From contig OY998180.1 of assembly GCA_963921935.1 (NCBI GenBank), positions 75,803,262 to 75,867,261 of the forward strand: DNA of 64,000 nt, in the 5' to 3' direction. The notes under the pieces are model-generated. The model ran no database searches. It saw only the letters and a program-made list of their open reading frames with translations, and was not told the origin of the DNA. The translations under genes were made by a program, and so were the position numbers. Each line of letters begins with the position of its first letter. Position 1 is the first letter of the stretch. Shown in pieces: positions 44,276 through 54,742 of this stretch. The stretch is from Galeruca laticollis (taxonomy: Eukaryota; Arthropoda; Insecta; Coleoptera; Chrysomelidae).

Positions 44276-46453
44276 CAGGGTGTTTCTATATTCGACCGAC
44301 AACGCTCTACCACAGAGTGATCTTAATGAATGATTCATTTTGATATAGGAATACGAACCCTTACAGGGGCCTAGTTGCTGAGACATAGGGTGTTTAAAAT
44401 TTTAAATCAAAATAAAAAATTTGCCATAACTCAAGAACGCCTTCAAATTTTTTTTTCAAATTTGGTGACCAATATGCTCCTTAATAAAGTAATATTTTAA
44501 CATATACAAACTTTGGATAAATTTAACCAGTGGCGTGCTGTCAGGGTTAGTTGTCATTTTTATCCCCCTATTTTTTGCACCACCGGAGCAAATTCTTTTT
44601 CTCATTTTGTATTAAATTAGCTGATGATTTTTTGTTACAAAAACTAATAACCTTTTATGGAGCTCAAATAAACGGTGTTGTAGAAATTTGCCACTAAACA
44701 AAAGTCTGCATTATAATCTAGTAGGCACGTGTCATATTTTTAATAGTTCGTGACACTTTGTGTATTTGACACGATCTTGGTAGATTAAATCATAGAAATT
44801 TAAAATAGTTTTTACATATTTTGCTGTTATAACATCAATTTTTCATTTGAAGAGTTGACCGATATGTTAATGTTTTACGGGGAAGCTCGCAAAAATGGTA
44901 GAATGGTAGCTAGTTTATACCAACAAACATTTCGTAATCGTCGAATTCCACATCATTCTACATTTGCAAGTATTGATAGAAGGCTGAAACAAACCGGAAA
45001 CTTGTTAATTAAAAGAAGTAATGCTGGAAAGCAACATACAACAAGGAGTGTACATCTGGAAGAGGAAATATTAAATAATATTTTTGAAAAGCCATCTCTT
45101 GAACTGTAGGTCGCGCTTTAAGAGTGGACTATTCTACTGTATGGAAAGTTTTAAAAGAACAAGTGTTACATCCATACAAATTGGCCAGTGTTCAAGCATT
45201 GGAACCTAAAGATTTTCAAGTGCGAATGGATTTTTCAAACTGGTATTTACAAAATTTTCCAAAATATTTGTTGTACACCGACGAGGCTAGATTTACTAGG
45301 AAAGGAATTCTCAACTGTAGAACTCTAGTCACGTTTGGGATGAAGAAAATCCACACTTTATTCGTGAAAGAGGTTTTAGCATAAATATTCGGTTAATGAG
45401 TGGGTGGGTATGGTTGGAGATTGCTTAATCGGCCTTACATTTTACCAAATAAATTAAATGGAGCATTTTATGCGCGCTTTCTGGAAGAAATGTTGGATGA
45501 ATTGTTGGAGAATGTACCGTTAAATATTAGACAATACATGTGGTTTCAACACGATGGGGCATCTGTTCATTTTGCTGCAGCGGCAAGAAATTAGTTAAAC
45601 AGACGTTTTAGAGCAAAATGGATTGGTCGGGGTGGACCCACTTGTTGGCCTCCAAGATCACCTGACAGAAATTCTATCGATTTTTTTATATGGGGTTATA
45701 TGAAGTCATTAATGTACGAAACAATCATCGAATCTGAACAAGAACTAATAGCTAAAATTCAAGTTGCGGCAGAAATCATTTAATCCCATCCAGATTTATT
45801 CTCAAAGACTCGTTTTTTAATGACAAAACGGTGTATTGAAGTAAGCGACCAACAGTTTGAACAACTACTGTAACTTTGTCAATTTTGTTATTGTTGTAAT
45901 ACAGTGTTGTTTAAATTTCATTTGTGCTATTATTATTTTTATTTTCATTGCGAATTTTGTTATTATTGTGATACATTTTTGTTTGAAATTGAGATTAGGA
46001 ATAACTTGTATTTCCTTTAAACTACTCACGCCTAATCATTATTCGAAATTAAATGAATAATCAACTAATTTGTAAATTACTTACGTATTCGCAGACTTTT
46101 GTTTAGAGGCAAATTTAAATCAAAATTAAAAAAAGAATTTGCTCTAGTGGCGTAAAAAATAGGGGGATAAAAGTGACAACTAACCCTGACAGCGCGCCAC
46201 TGGTCAAATTTTTCCAAAGTTTGTTTATGTCAAAATATTACTTTATAAAGGAGAATATTGGTCACCAAATTTGAAAAAAAAAATTGAAGGCGTTCTTTAT
46301 TTATGGCCAATTTTTTATTTTGATTTAAAATTTTGACCACCCTATATCTCAGGAACTAGGCCCCGTAACGGTTCGTAGTCCTATATCAAAATGAATAGTT
46401 TATTGAGATCTCTCTGTGGTAGAGCGTTGTCGGTCCAATATAGAAACAACCTG
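44276..46453 (+). mobile_element. Tc1/mariner-superfamily element with >300-bp inverted repeats, TA to TA
   Basis: The element starts CAGGGTGTTTCTATATTCGACC at 44276 and ends with the matching reverse complement at 46453. It is flanked by TA on both sides (44274-44275 and 46454-46455). The inverted repeats stay alignable for about 330 bp (to the tatccccctattttttgc word near 44570 and its partner near 46160). They have a further matched block (ccactaaacaaaagtctgc / gcagacttttgtttagaggc) beyond an insertion in the left arm. Total 2.18 kb. Such long repeats contrast with the short ends of classical mariner. A dead transposase lies between them. Confidence 0.93.
44864..45873 (+). pseudogene. Tc1/mariner-type transposase (DUF4817 N-terminus), broken
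   Basis: ATG at 44864 leads into the insect DUF4817-type helix-turn-helix region (FYGEARKNGRMVASLYQQTF, TFASIDRRLKQTG). A stop and frameshift at about 45108-45120 precede DYSTVWKVLKEQ. The catalytic core has YLLYTDEARFTR (first Asp), a stop after KEVLA (45382), PYILPNKLNGAFYARFLEEML, YMWFQHDGASVHF (second Asp), a TAG after AAAARN (about 45593), and RAKWIGRGGPTCWPPRSPDRNSIDFFIWG with the third acidic residue as Asp. It ends at TAA 45871-45873 after one more stop. The catalytic triad is D, D, D. Confidence 0.9.
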
Positions 46454-46455
46454 TA

Positions 46456-48324
46456 TGTATACATATAAGGGAAGTATTGTGATGTAGTGATTTTGACGTT
46501 TCATAATTCGAGTGGATTCTCACATTACATATGTTTATGAGTACAAAAAACCTTTTTTTAAAAAATGAGGGTCTGTCAGTATGTCAAATCAAAAATGCGA
46601 CTGAGTTTTTTAATGAAATTTTATATGTAGATTCAGCGTGTAAAAATTGAGGCTGAGTTCGTAAATGAGCAAAATCTGATGTACAGTTTTCCAGAAAATT
46701 CCATTTTCATAAATTAGTCTCAGTTTTTCACCCCAAAAAAATTTTTTCACGAACAACAAAATTAAAAAAAATTGATTGGGGATTTTCAATCCATAGGGGT
46801 GACCCTTTGGAATCGAAAATTGAAAAAAAAGATTTAAGTTGATGCTTCATAACTCGGTTTGCATTATCGATGCTGTATTTTTTTATAATAGTATGAACAC
46901 TTCTATTTCCATTTTCACCAATTTCAGTATTTCCATTGCATAGACGTAGTTAGTACAAAATTCTTGAAGGTATTTTTCTACAAAAATTTAGCTTTAATCC
47001 CGTATATTGTGTACAAATATAGAATGGAAAAATTCAAATATCGTAAGTAATTGATATACGTATTTCCTCTATCGAAGAATCGATATATAACATAGTTTTG
47101 TAATTATATATATTTTCTGGGAGCACGTTGAAATATTTTCAAAAATTTTGCTGTTCTTGCCCAAAAAATTGTAAATTTTGGTTTATAGTGAATGTATGGA
47201 CAATATTATCCTGTACTATGTATTTTAATACGAGGAATCCATTTTTTTGTTCAGTATTATGAAATTTTCGTTATTAAAGAAATCAATAAATATAATATGA
47301 GTAGAGTATTAGAAAAAAATGTAGGGTGAAAACTAATAGCCTCGTTACATAAGGTGAAATCATATTGGGTTTATAAATATACTAAAAATTATCATTGTGA
47401 ATTTCAACTCTAATCCGTTTTTCATATTATTAAAAATACAAAAAAAATTGACCACGAGGATATTTTTATTCTAGAAGTAAAGATGATTTAATATTAATTC
47501 GATGATTGCAGCTAAAGTCGTCATGCTAGCGAATTTCATTTTATACTGCTTTCATATGTCAGTGGGTTATTGTAATAAATCACAGTCATGACGCAAAGCT
47601 ATCTCTAAAAAGTTGGTCCCCATTTGTAGGCTATTTTTACCCACGTAAGAAATTGTCTATGTTAAATCGGCTTCGATATAAGCCATCAAGTTTAAAAAAT
47701 ATTATTAAAATATGAATATGAATTTTGAGATAATTACCTATAAGCTCTTATCATTTACTCAATTAGTATTAATAATCATACCTGCATGAAACTTTTTTGC
47801 ATGTTTCCTTGAACAATAACACTAAAGCTTTTCTGACATTCAAAACATGTGACGATATCCATTTTTAAAATATCTTTAGCACGCAATACACAATGAAATA
47901 TTACATACAATACGATACAAGAACATACCTAACCTTTGAAAATATACAGATGCTGTGACAATTACCATTAAGGAGGCTACCGCATCCGCTAGTGGTACGC
48001 GCTCAGAGGCACAGATAACCCACATATAGATGAGACACTGATTGCGGCGCCATCTAAAGAGCCTGTCGACTAAACAATTGAGTGATTTTGAAAAGATTTC
48101 TGTAATTTTAGGTTTTGGCGGTATATTCTAATCTACTGTATTCTAACTATTTTATTTCAAAATAGTAATTTATAGTGAACCATTTGACATTTCATTCAAT
48201 TAAACTCCATTAACTCAATAATGATTAGATGTTGAGTTAAATTAAATGAAATTTCAAATGATGGACCATAAATGCTTAAAATGGAAAAAATAGAACAATA
48301 ATCATATAAACAATTTATTAATTT
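46456..48324. other. Intergenic, no gene seen
   Basis: A+T-rich sequence with only short frames. A small G+C-richer patch at about 47970-48065 has no open frame or structure I can name. No reverse transcriptase remains upstream of the Penelope fragment. Confidence 0.5.
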
Positions 48325-48772
48325 TTGTATGAAAATAAACAACAATTAATTTCTTTCACAAAAAAAATTAACTGTCTCGACCCTTACTTCGTTAATATAA
48401 AATTGTTAAATGTAAAAACAAAAATACCACCATTGAAGAAATCAGGTATATATAAACTCAAATGTCCAGAATGTAATGCTGTCTATTTGGGTCAGACCCT
48501 CAGAAATTTTGAAATCCTATACAGTGAACACTTACGAGCATACAGATTAGAACAACTAGATAAATCCCACTACGAAAAACAACTACTTGACACCAATCAT
48601 TCATTGACACCTAACACAGAACTAGAAGTGCTGCATATTTGTGAAAAGAAAAAAGAACTGGATTTCCTTGAATAGTTGGAAATTAGAAGACATTTAAGAA
48701 ACCCACAATATGAAGTTGTCAATGAACAGTTAAATCTAGGGAGTTCTCCACTAATAAACTGTCTTCTTAAGT
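48325..48772 (+). pseudogene. Penelope-like element: GIY-YIG endonuclease end
   Basis: The plus-strand frame gives IPPLKKSGIYKLKCPECNAVYLGQTLRNF, the GIY-YIG nuclease core (GIY then YLG, with two Cys of the linker zinc motif CPEC). It continues through EHLRAYRLEQLDKSHYEKQLLDTNH. A TAG at 48673-48675 interrupts it, but the same frame goes on to a stop at about 48772 (LEIRRHLRNPQYEVVNEQLNLG). In Penelope elements this nuclease follows a reverse transcriptase, which is missing here, so the copy is 5'-truncated. A relative's conserved Arg after GQT is still present (LRNF). The last 97 bp belong to the repeat that recurs at 51.3 kb. Confidence 0.82.
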
Positions 48773-49138
48773 GATAATTGTAAAGATCAGCAGATATAGT
48801 TTTCCTGGTTTTCTATATCATTGCACAGTTATACTGATCTTAATTGGAAAAATGATATCCAGGATATCACCATAGGGCTAATAATATCTAAGCTTCAATA
48901 TTTGTAATATCACATCTTCTTCTTTTTTCTATTAACATATATTAAGTGAATCACAAGTTAGGTCACTTCTTGGTCTAGCCAAAAATAACTACTAAACATC
49001 AGGTAGGCATCAAATGAAATGTAACTTCTGTCATTCTGACGATGATATTGATTTATCGAAACAATTGTTAATCTATTAGAATTTTCAACAATTTTCATTA
49101 TATTGTGGAATTAGCTAGAAACAGTGAGTTTCATTTAA
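48676..49138 (+). repeat. Penelope-associated long direct repeat, copy 1
   Basis: This stretch of about 460 bp recurs at 51288-51750 in the same orientation at roughly 95% identity. It starts inside the C-terminal coding end of the GIY-YIG ORF and continues through the 3' untranslated region. Penelope elements often carry such LTR-like direct repeats. Confidence 0.9.
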
Positions 49139-49353
49139 AACAGTTCTTTCACAAAGTACTTTTCTTAACAAACAGAATATATGTACTTTAATGTAAAAAC
49201 AATGCAATAATTGAAAATAATTTGAGTAACATGCATTCTAGATTGGAGTATCATTAGATTTTCAAATGATGTTAAATTAAGATAAAAGTAGGAAATTATG
49301 TATGATAAGTTTATATTAATTTATTTATTTATTATTATACTCCTATAAACACA

Positions 49354-49545
49354 CAGAGCTGGACGATCTAGTGGAGTATAACTGCTAACTACTTAATCAA
49401 AAAAAGTGTTAGCAATGAGTAGTTAACTACTATTTTTGGCAACTTTCTGTGAAGGAAAATATTTGAGTTTAATTACTGTGACTGTTAGAACAAAAGTAAT
49501 TAAAATATTTTTAAAAGAAACGTAGTTAACTACTGCCCAGCTCTT
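49354..49545. mobile_element. hAT-like MITE (~190 bp)
   Basis: It begins CAGAGCTGGACGATCTAGTGG and ends ...AACGTAGTTAACTACTGCCCAGCTCT, so the ends are inverted repeats of a CAGAGCTGG.CAGTAGTTAAC type, typical of hAT elements. The interior repeats taactactt/agttaacta words. No clear 8-bp target duplication was seen, and there is no coding capacity. Confidence 0.65.
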
Positions 49546-50219
49546 TAAATATAAGGTACCAAGGAATAACATGTAAGAGTGCTAAACAGCACTTATGACT
49601 GTACAAAATTTAAAATAATATATCTAACATTTCATTTTCACTTGAAACACACCTTTATTTCTTTACTGGAAGTATTAAATAGGTCTTCATGGCTCTTAAA
49701 GATCCCACCGTCTTGTGGAAACCCTTTCTCGTTTCTGGATGAGCTTCTACAATTAACAGCAGTTATATAAGTAAGCGCAAAAAAAACAACAGTAAATAAG
49801 TAAGCACACAAATATGCTTGAAAATATTTTTCAACAAAAGAAAACAGAATATGCTTACTATTGAAAGCATAATCAAAAAATGTTTAAATTCTGGAGTTTT
49901 TAATTATTTTGATTTCTGAATTATTTCTTGACCTATGGGTTTTTTTATTTTTTGTTTTTATTGGATATTTTGGAATTTTGGTTACCGCTAGACCTAATAC
50001 TTGGGCGTAATGGCTCAACAAAAGTTAATACTGACTTTTCCATAAATTTCCATACCATGGGCTATATATGAAAATAGTGTAAATGCCTTTAATTGATTGT
50101 ATTGGAATAAACTTTGACATTAAGTAAAATTATCAATTTTTACTACTTACTGATCAATTAAAATAAATGAAAAAAATATAATAAATAAGATTGTCAATTT
50201 TACATATATAATGCCGATT

Positions 50220-50360
50220 AATGGTTTTTTTGCTTCGCAACACATTTAGTGAAGGTGGCAAGGACTCAATACCTTCCATCCCATAGCTGGTGGAGGGAAT
50301 AGCTTCCACGTGTGGTGAAGGTGGAAATGGCTAAGACATTTACTGGTGGAGGGAATAGCT
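50220..50360. repeat. Short G-rich tandem pair
   Basis: Two units of about 60 bp each contain gtgaaggtgg followed by tggtggagggaatagct. The second unit is diverged in the middle. Origin unknown. Confidence 0.7.
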
Positions 50361-50456
50361 ATAACATAAAATAAAACCCAGATTATTATTTATTCAATGG
50401 GTACATTTTAAAATGTCCAAAATTATAGCATGCTATATTGAATGAAATTAATTGTC

Positions 50457-50925
50457 TCGACCCTTATTCCGTGGAATCTACTCATATTATTGTTTTAAAT
50501 GAAACTTACTGTTTCTAGATAATTCCACAATATATTGAAAAAATGTTAAAAATTCTAAGAAATTTACAATTGTTTCTATATCAAATATCATCGTCAAAAT
50601 GACAGAAGTTACATTTCCTTTGATGCCTACCTGATGTTTAATAATTATTTTTGACTAAACCAAGAAGTGACCTACCTTGTGATTGACTACAAGAAGTATG
50701 ATATTATATTAACATAATATTAAGTCAATCACAAGGTAGATCACTTCTTGTTGTAGCCAAAAATAATTATTAAACATCAGGTAGGCATCAAATGAAATGT
50801 AACTTGTGGCATTCTGACGATAATATTTAATTTCGAAACAATTGTCAATTTCTTAGAATTTTCAACATTTTTTCAATATATTGTGGAATTATCTAGAAAC
50901 AGTAAGTTTCATTTAAAACTGCGAT
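50457..50925. repeat. Inverted pair of Penelope repeat fragments (hairpin)
   Basis: Bases 50457-50690 are the reverse complement of the distal part of the Penelope repeat (as at 51560-51800). After a ~35-bp spacer, 50715-50925 carry that part in direct orientation. The two arms of over 200 bp face each other around attaagtcaatcacaagg/ccttgtgattgact. Head-to-head fragments of this kind are known near Penelope insertions. Confidence 0.88.
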
Positions 50926-51287
50926 ATTGAATACAATAAAACTTACCTTCAATTTCTGTTAATTTCCTCTCATATTTTCTGGTGGGCATTTCAACTTTTC
51001 CAACTGGAGAATATTATGTATGGCTGGAAGGCATATCTAGAAAAAAATGTATGTTACTAAAATCTTTTTTTTTCAATTGCAGATAATAAGTACCCTTAAT
51101 TATTTTAGGGATCGTCTCCTGCATAGGCCGTCCTACTTTGACGGGGAAACAAAAAAATGTCTGTTATATCCCTCTTCATTGAATAATCTAAAATATATAC
51201 ATATTTAATAACACAAAAATTGTTGCATTCGTTGCTGAAGATATTATCTTTGAAATATTAGAAATATTTCCTGCATATGGAAGAACT

Positions 51288-51750
51288 GGAAATTAGAAGA
51301 CATTTAAGAAACCCACAATATGAAGTTGTCAATGAACAGTTAAATCTAGGGAGTTCTCCACTAATAAACTGTCTTCTTAAGTAATAATTGTAAAGATCAG
51401 CAGATATAGTTTTCCTGATTTTCTATATCATTGCACAGTTATACTGATCTTAATTGGAAAAATGATATCCAGGATATCAGCAAAGGGCTAATAATATCTA
51501 AGCTTCAATATTTGTAATATCACATCTTCTTTTTTTTTCTATAAACATATATTAAGCCAATCACAAGTTAGGTTACTTCTTGGTCTAGCCAAAAATAACT
51601 ACTAAACATCAGGTAGGTATAAAATGAAATGTAACTCCTGTCATTCTGACGATGATATTGATTTATCGAAACAATTGTCAATTTTTTAGAATTTTTAATA
51701 ACTCTTATTATATTGTGGAATTAACTAGAGACTGTGAGTTTCATTTAGAA
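51288..51750 (+). repeat. Penelope-associated long direct repeat, copy 2
   Basis: This is the second copy of 48676-49138. Just beyond it, 51776-51803 carries the reverse complement of a 27-bp segment found inside the GIY-YIG frame at 48358-48384 (ttaactgtctcgacccttacttcgt). This ties both repeats to one element family. Confidence 0.9.
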
Positions 51751-51803
51751 ACACTAATATGAGCATATTCCACGAAGTAAGGGTCGAGACAGTTAATTTC
51801 ATT

Positions 51804-52935
51804 TCTAATTTCATTTTTCCTGCATCTAAAGAGGATTTGTAAATATGGCAGAGCAGTGGAAGTGTCCCGCAAGTGAGTTTAGGGTAGGAAAAAGTCAAAA
51901 CAAACATATCTATTTTATTTGTTAATCTGAGGTTCAAACTGGAGGAACATTCTGATGATATCATTTGTTAATCAAATTCCGTATAATAAGTTATATTCTT
52001 TTCTAATAATATTCCAACCTAAATTTACAATAAATGGTTCCTAGATAAGTAGTGAAATTATTTTCTCAGTTCCATTTAAATTCCAAAGATGTTTACGTAT
52101 GAGATAAAGATGAGAAATCAACGCGTCTTTCAATTTACTCTTCTGTGTAGTAAAACTATACAGTTCCATCTATGTCGAATTTCACAACTATTGTATGGAA
52201 TATATTTTCAAAATGTAATACTTTCATCTGCATCGAGGACTTATAGATCAAGTAATGTACTGGAATCTCCGGAGAAATGAAAAATAGTCAGAAAATGTAT
52301 ATATCAATTTATAAATCGTGTCTATCCGTATATACTAGTATCAGTGTACCATAAATGTTATTTTTGCTAGATATTATTTTGTATGAAGTTATGATGATGA
52401 TATAAATATGGTGGAACATTTGAATACATCAACGAATAGTTAGACTTAAAGGATCCACTGGAGATCGATAAATGGTGAGAAAATAATCGTTTGAATGAAT
52501 TTGATCTATAATTACGATATGAAACATGCGAAAAAACTTTATTATTGATCACGTACTACGTTAAAAAATTTATTGGTTGTGTTTTTTCATTTCCTGAAAT
52601 ATTTTGACATAACAAAATAATGATAGCCAGCCCGTTTTCTAGAGCTGCAATATCAGAATGGTATTCCTTCATTTTCCCACTCGCGTATAAAATGAGAAAG
52701 AAAGAAGAGGCGTGAGATTAAGATGCGTTACTGCGGCAACACCATCCGTGTTCATTAAGTTCAAGTGCTTTATGACCTTCAAAAGAATACTCAAATAGAA
52801 TTTCTGCATTTTTCTCCCAATTGTTTAAAGAAACGAAAAGTATAATTTTAACAGAACAGAATTCTAGAAAAAATGAAGACGGAAAAGCTCCCTGATGACC
52901 ATTCTTACTACAATACAGTCTGTTACGAATCTAGC
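51804..52935. other. Intergenic, no gene recognised
   Basis: Only short frames are seen (for example 52089-52280 plus, 51725-51964 minus), none resembling a known protein. Confidence 0.45.
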
Positions 52936-53173
52936 AATAATTTATTTTTATTATTCTTTATGAAAAATACCTTTTTAAAAAGAACTAAAATTAACTATAA
53001 CAAAAATATATTTTAACAAAGAACAGAAATAATACAAAAATGTATAAAGGCTGTACATAGAGTTATACAAAGAATGATTTAAAATGATGTTCAGATAGAA
53101 TATATAATATCGTATAAAAGTGTCTATTATGCGGTTTTCCAGGTGCCCACTTGATAGCGCTGCAGACATAACT
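52936..53173 (-). repeat. 3' LTR of the errantivirus-like element
   Basis: It matches the copy at 58021-58250. The minus-strand start AGTTATGTCTGCAG at 53173 directly follows the polypurine tract AAGGAGGGAGG (plus 53174-53184). The left edge is set by where similarity to the other LTR ends and is uncertain by several bases. Confidence 0.88.
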
Positions 53174-53182
53174 CCTCCCTCC

Positions 53183-54078
53183 TTAAATTTCGAAAAAACA
53201 CGAAGTGGCTTTTCGAAATATTCTTTTCTTCTGTAGAGTTTTCATTGGTTTCTCCTTGAAAATCTCCAAAATTTGTGTTTTATATTTCATGAAAATATAG
53301 ACTAAGGCGCAAGCAATTGCAATTCCAAGAACTGTTCCTAATATGCTTGTATAATTATACGGGTTGTCTTCCACTTCTGTAATTGGTTCCAACTGCTTCG
53401 AAATTCTGCTAATTTCTTTAAGTTTTCCAAAGTCTATTCTCGTTATGTTCGGATTTTGGTAATTTTTGGAAGCACTTAACGTTTCCGTTCCAATTTTTGG
53501 TAGTATAAACGGCTTGCCATTACTAATTGGAATTGTATTAATGTATTTCTGGTTATTAGTCCATATTTCGCAAGAGTCTGGAATTTTGATTAAAATTGGA
53601 GACGTCACAAGAATATATCTGTTACTTCTACATCTTGAAAATATTTGTTGAGGTTTTTCGGGTATAATTAAGATTTCGTTTTCGGTGAACGGTTCGGTGA
53701 TTGTTTCTTGCAAATTTACTTCAATGATGTGGCAATGTGAGAGTTCTTCTCCTTGGAGTAGTTGTGTTGTACAATTATCTTGGGATACAGGATTTGGTGG
53801 GCAATAATACGTGTCTCCTAGGATAGGACATTCTTCTTTTTCGAATTGGTTGTTTTCATTTTTGTGTGCCAAATAGGGAAATAGAGGGTAAAACGTTTTA
53901 TGATTTTAGATAACTGGGAAAATATGATAAAATTCGTAGGTTTTTTTCTTTAAGCATAGGTATATGAATTGCAAAAATTAGTTTTGCATTTGATATCGAC
54001 ACTTGAGTGCCGCCCAAAAATTTATAGTAAGTTACTCGAATTCTCAAATTTAGGAATTTGATTAGAGTTATATATATA

Positions 54079-54132
<54 letters not shown>

Positions 54133-54720
54133 GTAAAATACCTAATCATTCCGAAAATATCAGAACTAGAAATTATTGAATTATGAAGATCGTTTAATTT
54201 GGAAAATACTATAGCATTTTCTGAATTATCTATTAAGGTAATCGTTGATTGGCAATTTAAATTAATTTGTGTTATAATTCCCTGACAACTTTCAAGAGTT
54301 TCTATTTTATGGTGAAATGTAGTTTGTATTTTCTCTAAATTATTTTTAAGTTTCTCTTGATTATTGTTTAAAATAATAATAGATTTATTATAGTGTTCAA
54401 TACGTTTTTTGTATAAGGAGGTTTGTGAATTAACTTCTGTAATAATATTTTTTTGGGGTTTCTGTAGTATATCAATTGCTTTGATATATCTTTCTTCGTC
54501 ATGTGTATCTAGTGTGCCAAAAAGCCATTTATCAATTTTTGCGATGGCATTTACAAGTCCTTTTTTATTTCTGGTATGGGGATATAGATTATTCAGTTTT
54601 ATTTCTAAAGAATTAATTAATGATCCTGTTCTTGTCAAAATACTTTGTGCTAAATTATGGTACGATATAGGGGTTACTATTATTAATTATTTTAATACTA
54701 TCTTTAATGATATAATAATG
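53183..54720 (-). pseudogene. Errantivirus env (baculovirus F-like glycoprotein), broken
   Basis: Two open stretches cover it. The upstream one (54638-54129) has the start of the F-like fusion subunit, with NKKGLVNAIAKIDKWLFGTLD after a basic stretch where a furin-type cleavage site would be expected, and long helices. The downstream one (53872-53183) has several Cys, then a transmembrane segment at about residues 173-196 (ILGTVLGIAIACALVYIF) and a basic cytoplasmic tail. Between them (54128-53873) the frame is lost, and a (TA)n microsatellite sits at 54070-54129 at the break. No signal peptide or complete receptor subunit is visible. The envelope protein cannot be made from this copy. Confidence 0.82.
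54070..54129. repeat. (TA)n microsatellite inside env
   Basis: A near-pure TA run of about 60 bp lies at the point where the env frame is lost. It may have expanded there and helped disrupt the gene. Confidence 0.95.
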
Positions 54721-54742
54721 TTTTATTAGGTAATTCACTTGC

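Noticed and set aside
47970..48065. Possible exon in a G+C-richer patch
   Set aside because: No open frame of useful length, splice sites or similarity recognised.
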